DNA of 37,435 nucleotides, from assembly GCA_029262055.1 (NCBI GenBank), contig JAJDAD010000076.1, positions 1-37,435 of the forward strand. Direction: 5' to 3'. Each line of letters starts with the position of its first letter. Positions within the stretch are counted from its first letter, which is position 1. Positions 19,101-24,666 of the stretch are shown here, piece by piece. The DNA comes from Candidatus Zhuqueibacterota bacterium. Its GTDB lineage: Bacteria; Zhuqueibacterota; Zhuqueibacteria; Oceanimicrobiales; Oceanimicrobiaceae. Below the pieces are notes generated by a model. It made no database searches and had not been told where the DNA came from. It saw only the letters and a list, made by a program, of their open reading frames with translations. Made by a program: the position numbers and the translations under genes.

Positions 19101-19429
19101 TAAGCGTTGCTGTGTACTGTGGAACTGCTGAGCCGTCTAAAAAAGGAGCGGCCCCGTTGCACCGAGCCGGCACTAACATAGAGGTCAAACAGCCTGTGAT
19201 AGGCCGGCTCGAATTGCGGGTGTGTCTCGACATAGTCTTCAAGGGCACGGATATGGTCGCTGCTACTGTCGGATAGCAACTCTTTGAGATACTGGTAGAA
19301 GCCACTGAGTTCGGATGTAGCACCGATTGCCTGGCCAAGCCCACTGCCTGCAGTGAACAAACAGCAGCTCAGGTAGATGATGACCAGGATTCTCTTCCGG
19401 CCACGCTCTCTTTCAGTCGTCTCCGCCAA
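16121..19429 (-). CDS. TPR-repeat CHAT-domain protease, predicted exported and membrane-anchored
   Basis: A 1102-residue protein. Residues 13-37 form a hydrophobic signal or anchor (ILVIIYLSCCLFTAGSG). Residues 45-610 are many tandem TPR units (for example ALKAYDLSEEHAARANSLRR and YEALYRLRIGEVALRQGN). Residues 740-1065 form a CHAT (caspase HetF-associated with TPRs) domain with the catalytic dyad intact: HFATHA (His924) and LSACETALG (Cys970), followed by GARSVLMTQWKVDD and a conserved HPFFWASFVLYGDPG. A C-terminal helix near 1073-1093 is followed by RNRQKK. CHAT domains are clan CD cysteine peptidases. Here a signal at one end and a helix with basic tail at the other place the protease in the periplasm, which is unusual. 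It starts at a TTG 13 nt after the lipoprotein stop; no ATG fits, so translational coupling is likely. Last gene of the sigma operon. Confidence 0.92.
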   Translation of the reverse strand: MAETTERERGRKRILVIIYLSCCLFTAGSGLGQAIGATSELSGFYQYLKELLSDSSSDHIRALEDYVETHPQFEPAYHRLFDLYVSAGSVQRGRSFFRRLSSSTVHSNAYWALAKTLDYLEHETEAFNAFLRAIDSDTLHNTFLLKDFVNFCHQSGRKFDSIAPYIDSSSHTSKQIIQAFYLFEDLDYRQAMRILSPLAKPAYEHLAILDVLGNCFRHLLQPDRADSVWQVALTSAESSGDRALQARFLLLRGVAQKFLRNYPDSKRLSDQAATLAAETHSLRIMHLVAAHRGSLSRQQADFQQAEVQYKRAAEIASALHSFGDSAKWYSGYAHALYFQEKYSEALKAYDLSEEHAARANSLRRLILVKQDKGDLYLFLRQNQLAKKVYTEALELAISRNLTDEQFRAKVRIADVLLLEGKNLQARKLYREYINFGSRYGDLLERAYNLGMIAQTYFQETHFDSAQQVYVQALRLAQKADSERYEALYRLRIGEVALRQGNLQESAEQLKTAQRLAAADSNFEILSETYSGLAEMHLRTGDLAAAIRSLKNAAAIIEKSRQRLEEDMFRMGYFSTRYDVYRKLAACFFQLFESGHERVFADSVLYYETLSQARVLHEIAIEKSSSSAQSQDLREYRMYRAASDKLTRIQRLSRQDPTHAEDLLPLYNAAKYELISHRLRLARRPAHTVRPLSVQALMGRLAPTGYALVLYHIEDQHSFALVATGQNFRILRLNVRSRDLALAVKKLVAPLYNASPQNFDHIPFRAKLAYQIYDQLLAPIATVMDLPERLIIVPDLLLSNLPFELLLTRSPEKDSYAPTDPPDYAGSFVQNHFTLVYSPGLAHLDIQQHSFSNARMLILGNPFTEESSYAKLPNGLTFTPLPFSQKEMKGILNYHPETTLKERALAHERHLLHGASYDIVHFATHAFSDTLFDLFSGILLAADQDSSDGILMGYEILDTRLSMDLIVLSACETALGRRVKGEGILALPRHFLASGARSVLMTQWKVDDRSAAYLMPLFYKHLFQRGASKAEALALAKREVLQNQEATPGRYHFQHPFFWASFVLYGDPGEPRDRHLLLICGSLLCLSLVVATLHYFRNRQKKI

Positions 19430-19442
19430 CAGAGTTTCGGAG

Positions 19443-19859
19443 CTATTTCTGCGTGAACGATTCTTTTGGTACGTAGGTAAGTTTGACCCGTGTTTTGTGG
19501 TTCGAGTCAGTCATCAGCTTCGCCTGGAATGAGTACTCTGTTTTCTCTTCGACACAGGGAGGCTGCCCCTCTCCTCCACAAGGCACTTCAAAACAGATCT
19601 GAACCATGCTGGTATCGGCACCACTCGGCGGCCTGGCCTCTTCTTCGCCGCCTTGCTCTTCGGATGCATAGTCGGTGGAGACACTCGATGTGTCCGCCCC
19701 GCTCGGTGGCCTGGCGAAAAGTGTTCCATCCAGCGCCTGCCAGGCGTCATTTCCGGCAGTGTCGTCTTCAACCTGGTTGCCGACGCATGCCAGCGCAAAC
19801 CCAAGAATGAGGCCCAGCGCGATTACGGTGAGCCATTGTCCGTGAATTTTCCTGCCCAT
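19443..19859 (-). CDS. Small lipoprotein with duplicated ARPPSGADTS motif
   Basis: A 138-residue lipoprotein. I choose the ATG at 19859 because GGGAGG lies 8 nt upstream and it leads directly into a signal sequence (LTVIALGLILGFALAC, lipid-modified Cys25); the longer frame to 19904 would overlap the previous gene. The mature part is acidic and low-complexity, with the decapeptide ARPPSGADTS present twice (residues 49-58 and 75-84) and a spacer that includes EEQGGEEE. Three further cysteines (89, 94, 102) and a short beta-like tail (TEYSFQAKLM, TRVKLTYVP) follow. No known family is recognised. It is encoded between the anti-sigma-like protein and the CHAT protease, with gaps of 32 and 13 nt. 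A role as sensor partner or substrate of the protease is inference. Confidence 0.78.
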   Translation of the reverse strand: MGRKIHGQWLTVIALGLILGFALACVGNQVEDDTAGNDAWQALDGTLFARPPSGADTSSVSTDYASEEQGGEEEARPPSGADTSMVQICFEVPCGGEGQPPCVEEKTEYSFQAKLMTDSNHKTRVKLTYVPKESFTQK

Positions 19860-19891
19860 GATCAACCTCCCTCTTATGTGATTATGTGAAT

Positions 19892-20815
19892 TTAATCCGA
19901 CCATCTGCGGATCAGTTTCTGACTTTTTTGATAATAGGTCGTGCCTGGGGCAATCTCCCGAAGCAGGGACTTAGCCCTCTCTTTTTGATCAGAAAAACCG
20001 TATGCCAATGCCCTGAAAAAACGAATCCGGTTGAAATACTCGTGTTCATCACTATTGGTTTTTGACTGTGCCTGCTCTAGCAATCGGCTGGCCTCTTGCA
20101 CAAAATGGGATCTCTGCGGCCCGCCGATAAGCTGCATCTTACTCCTGGCAAGTGCCAGATTCGTCAGTCCGTGATAGAAGAAATAATCCCGAAACATGCG
20201 CCGTTGCGATTCGTCGGAAAATCGCTGTTGCAACACCTCGGCGTCTGTTGCAAGCCGCTGCATCGCTTCGAGGCCGCGGAGGTAATCCGTACTTTCGTAG
20301 TCAGAAATCGCGAGCTCAAAGCGCGACTTAAAAGTCCGGAGTTCTTCCTCCGAATCTGAATCTACTTCAGCGCCACGCAACGCCCTCGGCTCATATTCGA
20401 ATGGGACGTTGTCACTATATTCAAACTGTTCCCAGAATCTTGCATCGTCGTAGATGAGGTAGCCTTTGTATGACGCAAAGATCACCGTCAGAATACTTGC
20501 CACGGCAAGACCGTAGTTCCAGGCAGGGCGGGGTAAGCTCCACCAGGGTCGGGAGGGCTCGTGCCGTGCTGTCTTAGTGGTTTGCATTTCCCTTTTTTTT
20601 GCAAAATACTCAGCTTCCAGTTCTGCACTGTTTTTGGCCAGCGATTTCAATATTTTGTCGCGCACCTGCAGTTCTTCGAACAAAGCTTTGTCGTCATAAC
20701 AGCGGTCTTCGAACATGAGACGCTCCTCAGCAGAAAGCTGTTCAAGCAGGTATCGATCGAGCAGGTCATCCCACTTCGGTTCGAAACTCGTGAAATTTTT
20801 ATAATCTGAAGCCAT
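19892..20815 (-). CDS. Single-pass membrane anti-sigma-like protein with periplasmic helical domain
   Basis: A 307-residue membrane protein. The N-terminal cytosolic part (residues 15-60) carries LLDRYLLEQLSAEERLMFEDRC, the pattern of anti-sigma N-terminal domains but without the zinc His-Cys-Cys set. A basic stretch is followed by one transmembrane helix at about 100-122. Residues 140-307 are predicted periplasmic and alpha-helical, TPR-like (YFNRIRFFRALAYGFSDQKERAKSLLREI), so they could sense an envelope signal or bind the TPR protease. It lies 43 nt downstream of the sigma factor gene, the usual position for a cognate anti-sigma factor. The assignment rests on position plus the N-terminal motif; direct sigma binding is inference. 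Confidence 0.75.
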   Translation of the reverse strand: MASDYKNFTSFEPKWDDLLDRYLLEQLSAEERLMFEDRCYDDKALFEELQVRDKILKSLAKNSAELEAEYFAKKREMQTTKTARHEPSRPWWSLPRPAWNYGLAVASILTVIFASYKGYLIYDDARFWEQFEYSDNVPFEYEPRALRGAEVDSDSEEELRTFKSRFELAISDYESTDYLRGLEAMQRLATDAEVLQQRFSDESQRRMFRDYFFYHGLTNLALARSKMQLIGGPQRSHFVQEASRLLEQAQSKTNSDEHEYFNRIRFFRALAYGFSDQKERAKSLLREIAPGTTYYQKSQKLIRRWSD

Positions 20816-20858
20816 GGCGCTTATCCACTTATTCTCCGGTACCGGGAAAAAATTGCAT

Positions 20859-21446
20859 TTATAATAATTTCTTCATCCTTTTCTTGATTTTGGCCACTGC
20901 TTTGTACTTGAGGTCGTAGACTGTCTGTGGCTCCAAGTTAAGGTCCGCCGCAATCTCAGCCATCGATAGACCCTTGCTCAGCCGCAGGTAGAGGATCAGT
21001 CTCTCGTTCGGTTTCAGGCTGGCCAGGGCCCTCTCGTAAAGCTCCTTCTCCTCCTGCCTGATCAACTGTTCTTCCGGACCCGGTGTGGTGTCGGGTTGCG
21101 TCGCAATTTCATCTATCTGCTCATTTCTGCTTCCCGCTTCCGGATGTGCTATTCGGGCACTGTGTCTGATCTTTTGAGTCAGGTAATCATTCGTCTTGTT
21201 TCTCTGAATCGCGGCAATGAAGGTAGAGAGTGCAGCTCTGTTTGGATCGTACCTGCCATTTCGCAAACTTTGGATAACAGCGATCATGATATTCTGAACC
21301 AGGTCATCCAGACCCTGGTCGTTGAATCCAATCGCCCGCCCGGCAAAGTACCGAATCCGTTCCGAGTACTCGGAAATGAGTTCCGCTTCAGACTGCGAGT
21401 TGCCGTCCTGAATACTCTCAGACCACTGTTTGTCCTGTAAATTCAT
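20859..21446 (-). CDS. ECF-type sigma-70 family RNA polymerase sigma factor
   Basis: A 195-residue sigma factor with region 2 (about residues 20-95: YSERIRYFAGRAIGFNDQ, DDLVQNIMIAVIQSLRNGRYD, ALSTFIAAIQRNKTNDYL) and region 4 (about 135-190: LASLKPNERLILYLRLSKG, MAEIAADLNLEPQTVYDLK helix-turn-helix). The absence of region 3 makes it ECF-like. It should direct RNA polymerase to its own promoter set. It is the first gene of a minus-strand operon with the anti-sigma-like protein, the lipoprotein and the CHAT protease, so autoregulation is likely. The ATG at 21446 has no clear Shine-Dalgarno. The linker between regions 2 and 4 (residues 95-132) is acidic and rather long. Confidence 0.92.
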   Translation of the reverse strand: MNLQDKQWSESIQDGNSQSEAELISEYSERIRYFAGRAIGFNDQGLDDLVQNIMIAVIQSLRNGRYDPNRAALSTFIAAIQRNKTNDYLTQKIRHSARIAHPEAGSRNEQIDEIATQPDTTPGPEEQLIRQEEKELYERALASLKPNERLILYLRLSKGLSMAEIAADLNLEPQTVYDLKYKAVAKIKKRMKKLL

Positions 21447-21747
21447 GCTGTTTTGGGGCTACCCGGATCTGTTCATAGGTCCTCCCAGTGGCTTCACGCG
21501 GTCGCGGATGGGGCGCAGCTGAATAGGGGGTTTTGTCGGGTAGTGGGAGGTGTTAGGAAATGGTAACATTTTCCACAATTTGAATCAAGCAAAAAGTCCA
21601 ACGGCAAGGTCTGCTATCTGACTCCACTTTTTGAAAATTATTGTGCGAGATTTTTGGAATCACACTGAATAAGGGGATAAGGGTTCGACAAGCTTGTCAA
21701 GACCCCGCAGATTACCGATGACATCACCCAGTGTAAGGAGAGGGACC
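21447..21747. other. Divergent intergenic region between sigma operon and methyltransferase
   Basis: About 300 nt with no coding potential. The sigma-proximal half has G/C-rich runs; the middle (21555-21700) is A/T-rich and holds the candidate promoter and palindrome listed separately. I see no well-spaced plus-strand promoter for the methyltransferase. The in-frame TTG at 21694 is not the likely start of that gene. Confidence 0.45.
21556..21588 (-). promoter_or_regulatory. Candidate promoter with overlapping palindrome for the sigma/CHAT operon
   Basis: On the minus strand, TTGATT (plus positions 21583-21588) and TACCAT (21560-21565) are spaced by 17 nt, a weak sigma-70-like pair about 110 nt before the sigma factor start. 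An imperfect inverted repeat (21556-21574, GGAAATG/CATTTTCC) covers the -10 and part of the spacer, as an operator would. Both are motif-level observations; a promoter for the sigma factor itself could lie elsewhere in 21447-21747. Confidence 0.3.
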
Positions 21748-22713
21748 ATGACGTCTTTGCCGGGACCATTGACTTCAAACAAGTTACTTTCGAAATCCAG
21801 CTCCGGGCTGGCCACTCTTAACGAAGCGGAGCCTTACTTGCACCGGCCAGTGACGGTATCCAGAGGTATGGAGATTCTCATGCAAGGCCTGCTACTCAAG
21901 AGATGCTCATCCGGCAGTGAAGAATGGCGTGCCTTTTGTGAACAAGTTTGCCGCCGACATCCAATTTACTCACTGCTTCAGCAGGATCCGATCACGCAGC
22001 GTGCCGCCACCAAACCCAGGGGATATCCCGGTGACGCTGTTTTGTTGGATTTGCTTTATCAGGATTCGTCGGTTCAGAGCAAGATCAGAAGAAGTGGTGA
22101 AATCGGGAGAGCCATTTATGCTTACCTGACCCAGTGTCCCTCCGCTGCCTCGGTTCGTTGGCGCCGTGCCTTTCTGGCAAGGCTGATCGACGAAACTGCC
22201 GAGCGTGTTTCTTCCGCCGAAATTTTGTCCATCGCCTGTGGGCACTTACGGGAATCAACAGAGTCGACGGCTGTTTGCGAGAGCCGTCTGAAAAGGTTGG
22301 TTGCCCTGGATAGTGATGCGCGGAGCTTGGAAGAAGTCGCAGCGTCGAAGAATGGCTGGAACGTAGAGTGTGTGCAAGGTGACATCAAGGACCTTCTGCG
22401 CGGAAGAAACAGTCTGGGGCGGTTCGACCTGATTTACTCCGCCGGTCTGTACGACTATCTCAACGATTCAACCGCGGGCTTCCTCACCCGCGTTCTTTTT
22501 AAAATGCTCAAAACGGGTGGCAGATTACTCATCGCCAACTTTATGCCTCAGAATAATGAACGGGCCTACATGGAGGCCTTTATGGATTGGCAATTAATCT
22601 ACCGGACAGAGCGTCAATTCGAGCAGATCGCCAGTCCATTGACCTGCCACATTCGAAGGATATTCCCGGATGACAATCGCTACGTCGTCTATCTGGAGTT
22701 GGAAAAGAGCTGA
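21748..22713 (+). CDS. Class I SAM-dependent methyltransferase (PhcB-like)
   Basis: A 321-residue cytosolic protein. The N-terminal helical part contains the family motif KPRGYPGDAVLLDLLY (around residues 86-101). A class I Rossmann methyltransferase follows, with motif I ILSIACGH near residue 160, an acidic strand VALDSD, VQGDIKDLL and FDLIYSAGLYDYL, and then a C-terminal GGRLLIANF segment. Proteins with this N-terminal motif are often annotated after PhcB, the methyltransferase making the 3-hydroxypalmitate methyl ester quorum signal of Ralstonia; the substrate here is unknown. I start at the ATG at 21748 because AAGGAG lies 7 nt upstream; a TTG at 21694 and an ATG at 21718 are in frame but poorly placed. 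It is divergent from the sigma/CHAT operon and is followed by a hairpin and a small unknown gene. Confidence 0.83.
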   Translation: MTSLPGPLTSNKLLSKSSSGLATLNEAEPYLHRPVTVSRGMEILMQGLLLKRCSSGSEEWRAFCEQVCRRHPIYSLLQQDPITQRAATKPRGYPGDAVLLDLLYQDSSVQSKIRRSGEIGRAIYAYLTQCPSAASVRWRRAFLARLIDETAERVSSAEILSIACGHLRESTESTAVCESRLKRLVALDSDARSLEEVAASKNGWNVECVQGDIKDLLRGRNSLGRFDLIYSAGLYDYLNDSTAGFLTRVLFKMLKTGGRLLIANFMPQNNERAYMEAFMDWQLIYRTERQFEQIASPLTCHIRRIFPDDNRYVVYLELEKS

Positions 22714-22745
22714 TTTTGTCTCAGGTCAGCAGGAATTGCGATAAA

Positions 22746-22773
22746 GCCCGGCTGTTCACCCGGAAAGCCGGGC
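22746..22773 (+). terminator. Hairpin after the methyltransferase gene
   Basis: A perfect 8-bp G/C-rich stem, GCCCGGCT (22746-22753) with AGCCGGGC (22766-22773) and a 12-nt loop, lies 32 nt after the methyltransferase stop. No U-tract follows, so it may pause or protect the transcript rather than end it. The next gene starts 117 nt further on. Confidence 0.4.
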
Positions 22774-22802
22774 AGAGGCTCACTGGAAAAAGGAGGTTGC
22801 TC

Positions 22803-22832
22803 ATGCGTCTTTGTCGAGATCCTACCAGCTGA
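22803..22832 (+). CDS. Possible 9-codon leader ORF with perfect Shine-Dalgarno
   Basis: AAAAAGGAGG ends 5 nt before TCATG, and the ATG at 22803 opens a frame of nine codons (MRLCRDPTS) closed by TGA. The ribosome site is stronger than those of most full genes here. It sits 58 nt before the small unknown gene at 22891, so it could be a translated leader controlling that gene. It could also be a decoy or a degenerate gene start. Expression is not shown by sequence alone. Confidence 0.35.
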   Translation: MRLCRDPTS

Positions 22833-22890
22833 ATCAGTTGGTCCATAATTAAATACTGACTTCTTACATAAACGTGAAAAGGGGAAAACA

Positions 22891-23289
22891 ATGGCCGCAA
22901 TATCAGGTGCAAAACTGACCATCAAAAGAGACACCAGTCGAAATACGGCTGATGTAAAAGTAACTTGTAAAGTGCATTTCACCGGGCTGGAGCTCTGCTT
23001 GATGAAATTGTGTGCGAAATCACCCTGGTTTAAGCTGAAGTGTCAATTGTGGGGTGCAGACTCCGGATTGACGGGATCAGATGATTTCCTTTACGCTTTC
23101 GCGCCGTACTACTTCCCGGATGGGACGCCGTCCGCGACTGAGAGCCGCTCTTTTGATGTCACGGTCGGGGAGAGCCTGCTCGACGAAGATCTGGGCAAGG
23201 ATGAAGTTTATGGCCGGCTCATTCTTACGAACCTGTTCAACAGGATCGACACTCGTAAGAATACGAATCAGGTTACGGGGCACTTCTAG
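22891..23289 (+). CDS. Small beta-rich protein of unknown function
   Basis: A 132-residue protein with no signal peptide, membrane helix or recognised motif. The alternating pattern (AKLTIKRDTSRNTADVKVTC, FKLKCQLWGADS, RSFDVTVGE, YGRLILTNLF) suggests a beta-sandwich. It has four cysteines in its first half and a conserved-looking LLDEDLGKDEVYG turn. The ATG has AAAAGGGG upstream, a clear ribosome site. It follows the methyltransferase by 177 nt on the same strand, with a hairpin and a mini-ORF in between, and is followed by a strong hairpin. Position beside the CHAT/sigma locus raises the possibility that it is a cytosolic partner or target, but nothing in the sequence proves this. Confidence 0.75.
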   Translation: MAAISGAKLTIKRDTSRNTADVKVTCKVHFTGLELCLMKLCAKSPWFKLKCQLWGADSGLTGSDDFLYAFAPYYFPDGTPSATESRSFDVTVGESLLDEDLGKDEVYGRLILTNLFNRIDTRKNTNQVTGHF

Positions 23290-23317
23290 CCTGTCTTCCG
23301 TCTGTGAGCTCGCTCAC

Positions 23318-23353
23318 TTTAGGCCCGTTAGTCGAAAGGCTTTCGGGCCTAAA
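23318..23353 (+). terminator. Strong hairpin terminator after the small unknown gene
   Basis: A perfect 10-bp stem, TTTAGGCCCG (23318-23327) with CGGGCCTAAA (23344-23353) and a 16-nt loop, begins 28 nt after the stop of the 132-residue gene. It is followed by ATAATTTG, a weak U-rich tail. The palindrome GTGAGCTCGCTCAC (23304-23317) directly precedes it. It should end the methyltransferase transcript before the Rieske gene. Confidence 0.65.
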
Positions 23354-23442
23354 ATAATTTGACTTTTGGCCGCAGGATTGTATATTTCATTCTATTCAAT
23401 GAAATAATCAGAGTAGTTTCAGCCTGTTTCGGAGGAATAAAC

Positions 23443-24129
23443 GTGGCAGAAGAGAAAGCCGAAGATCCTAACAAACCTGAAAACGCATCGAACCCGGAAA
23501 AAACGACCACTCCGGAAACAGGTGCAGAGACCGGGCCCAAAGCAGAAGCTACGGCTAAACCTCAGCGCCCTGCCAAGCCTAAAGAGGCGATCAAAACCGC
23601 AAGACCCTCGCCGAAGAACCCTGTGGCTGTTCAGGAACAAGGCACCATCTGGATGAGCCGCCGGAATTTCTTTAGCCGGGCAGGTTGGGTTGCTTTCTTG
23701 TCTTTCTGCGGATCATTCCTGATTGGCTCACTGCGTTTCATGTACCCGCGGGTCTTGTTTGAACCCTCCCCGGTGTTCAAAGCCGGGTATCCCGACGACT
23801 ATCCGGTCGGCACCGTATCGACCAAGTGGGTCAAGGCGCAACGCGTCTGGCTTGTGCGTAACGATGAAGGCATCTACGCAATTCTGGCCCTGTGCACACA
23901 CCTAGGATGCACGCCAAGGTGGTTGGATGCGGAGAATAAATTTAAGTGTCCTTGCCACGGCAGCGGTTTTACTCGAGAAGGAGTGAACTTTGAGGGACCC
24001 GCGCCACGTCCACTGGAGCGCGTGCAGGTGACCCTGGCCGAGGACGGGCAGCTTCTGATAAACAAGAGCATCAAGTTTCTGGAAGAAAAAGGCGAGTGGG
24101 GTAAGGCAGGAGCCATTCTGGCCGCATAG
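23443..24129 (+). CDS. Tat-dependent Rieske [2Fe-2S] protein
   Basis: A 228-residue iron-sulfur protein of the cytochrome bc/b6f Rieske type. I choose the GTG at 23443 because GGAGGA lies 7 nt upstream; the longer frame from 23359 overlaps the terminator region. Residues 1-66 are a low-complexity Pro/Lys/Ala/Thr/Glu extension. A twin-arginine motif SRRNFF (residues 72-77) precedes one hydrophobic anchor (about 81-100). The cluster ligands are CTHLGC (Cys151, His153, Cys156) and CPCHGSGF (Cys169, Cys171, His172), with Cys151, His153, Cys169 and His172 binding iron and Cys156/Cys171 forming the disulfide. Such proteins transfer electrons from quinol to a c-type cytochrome. No cytochrome b or c gene is adjacent. 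An intrinsic terminator follows at once, so the gene is monocistronic here. Confidence 0.92.
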   Translation: MAEEKAEDPNKPENASNPEKTTTPETGAETGPKAEATAKPQRPAKPKEAIKTARPSPKNPVAVQEQGTIWMSRRNFFSRAGWVAFLSFCGSFLIGSLRFMYPRVLFEPSPVFKAGYPDDYPVGTVSTKWVKAQRVWLVRNDEGIYAILALCTHLGCTPRWLDAENKFKCPCHGSGFTREGVNFEGPAPRPLERVQVTLAEDGQLLINKSIKFLEEKGEWGKAGAILAA

Positions 24130-24152
24130 TCGCCATAGATTTTGACTCATCA

Positions 24153-24188
24153 ATCCCGTTTTCGGATGTCCGATAACGGGATTTTTGT
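24153..24188 (+). terminator. Intrinsic terminator of the Rieske gene
   Basis: ATCCCGTT (24153-24160) pairs with AACGGGAT (24175-24182), extended by an inner CGGA/TCCG stem with one mismatch, and is followed by TTTTTGTTT. It begins 23 nt after the Rieske stop. This is the clearest Rho-independent terminator in the window. Confidence 0.88.
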
Positions 24189-24666
24189 TTGGTTTGCTGG
24201 TTGGAACCCGGGTCCACTACACTCCCCGGGAGTAAGACCCGTGCGCTCTTGGAAAGAACGCGGGCTGGTGGTTTCGAAGTGATCTGTATCGCCCTGTCCA
24301 ATTCCCCCGAAATTCCTTGCCGACGCAATGAACCGGGAAGTTCATCCCGGCAGCCAGTGCATTCTTAGCGGCTCAACCATCAAAAGGACAATCGTTCAAA
24401 GTCCGGTTTGAGGCTTATTCCCAAAACGGGATTCCGGCTTTGCGTGGGCGATTGTTTCGGCTGTCAGTTATGGATTGTCACTGTGTGGCTGGTGGTCTTT
24501 CAGCTCGTGCCTGGTCGTGTAAGCGGGGTCTCTCTTCCCTGCTCCCCACGCGTGTTTCCCATTTTAATGGTTACAGTAATAGCTATGCCAGTGCTGCTGG
24601 GACTGGACCTGGCTATATGCGGCCATGCGGTTCCCGAGCTTCCTTTGTTGCAGAAGCGGCTTGGGC
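24189..24666. other. Gene-free convergent intergenic region
   Basis: About 480 nt between the Rieske terminator and the 3' end of the aminotransferase gene. A second hairpin (CCCGGG at 24207-24212 and 24225-24230) and a third, less perfect one (about 24235-24270) follow the terminator. A 94-codon plus-strand frame at 24408-24692 overlaps the aminotransferase end and lacks a ribosome site, and I do not accept it. Nothing else is visible. Confidence 0.45.

Noticed and set aside
23359-23443. Upstream start for the Rieske gene
   Set aside because: The extension begins directly after a terminator hairpin, while the GTG at 23443 has a clear GGAGGA site.
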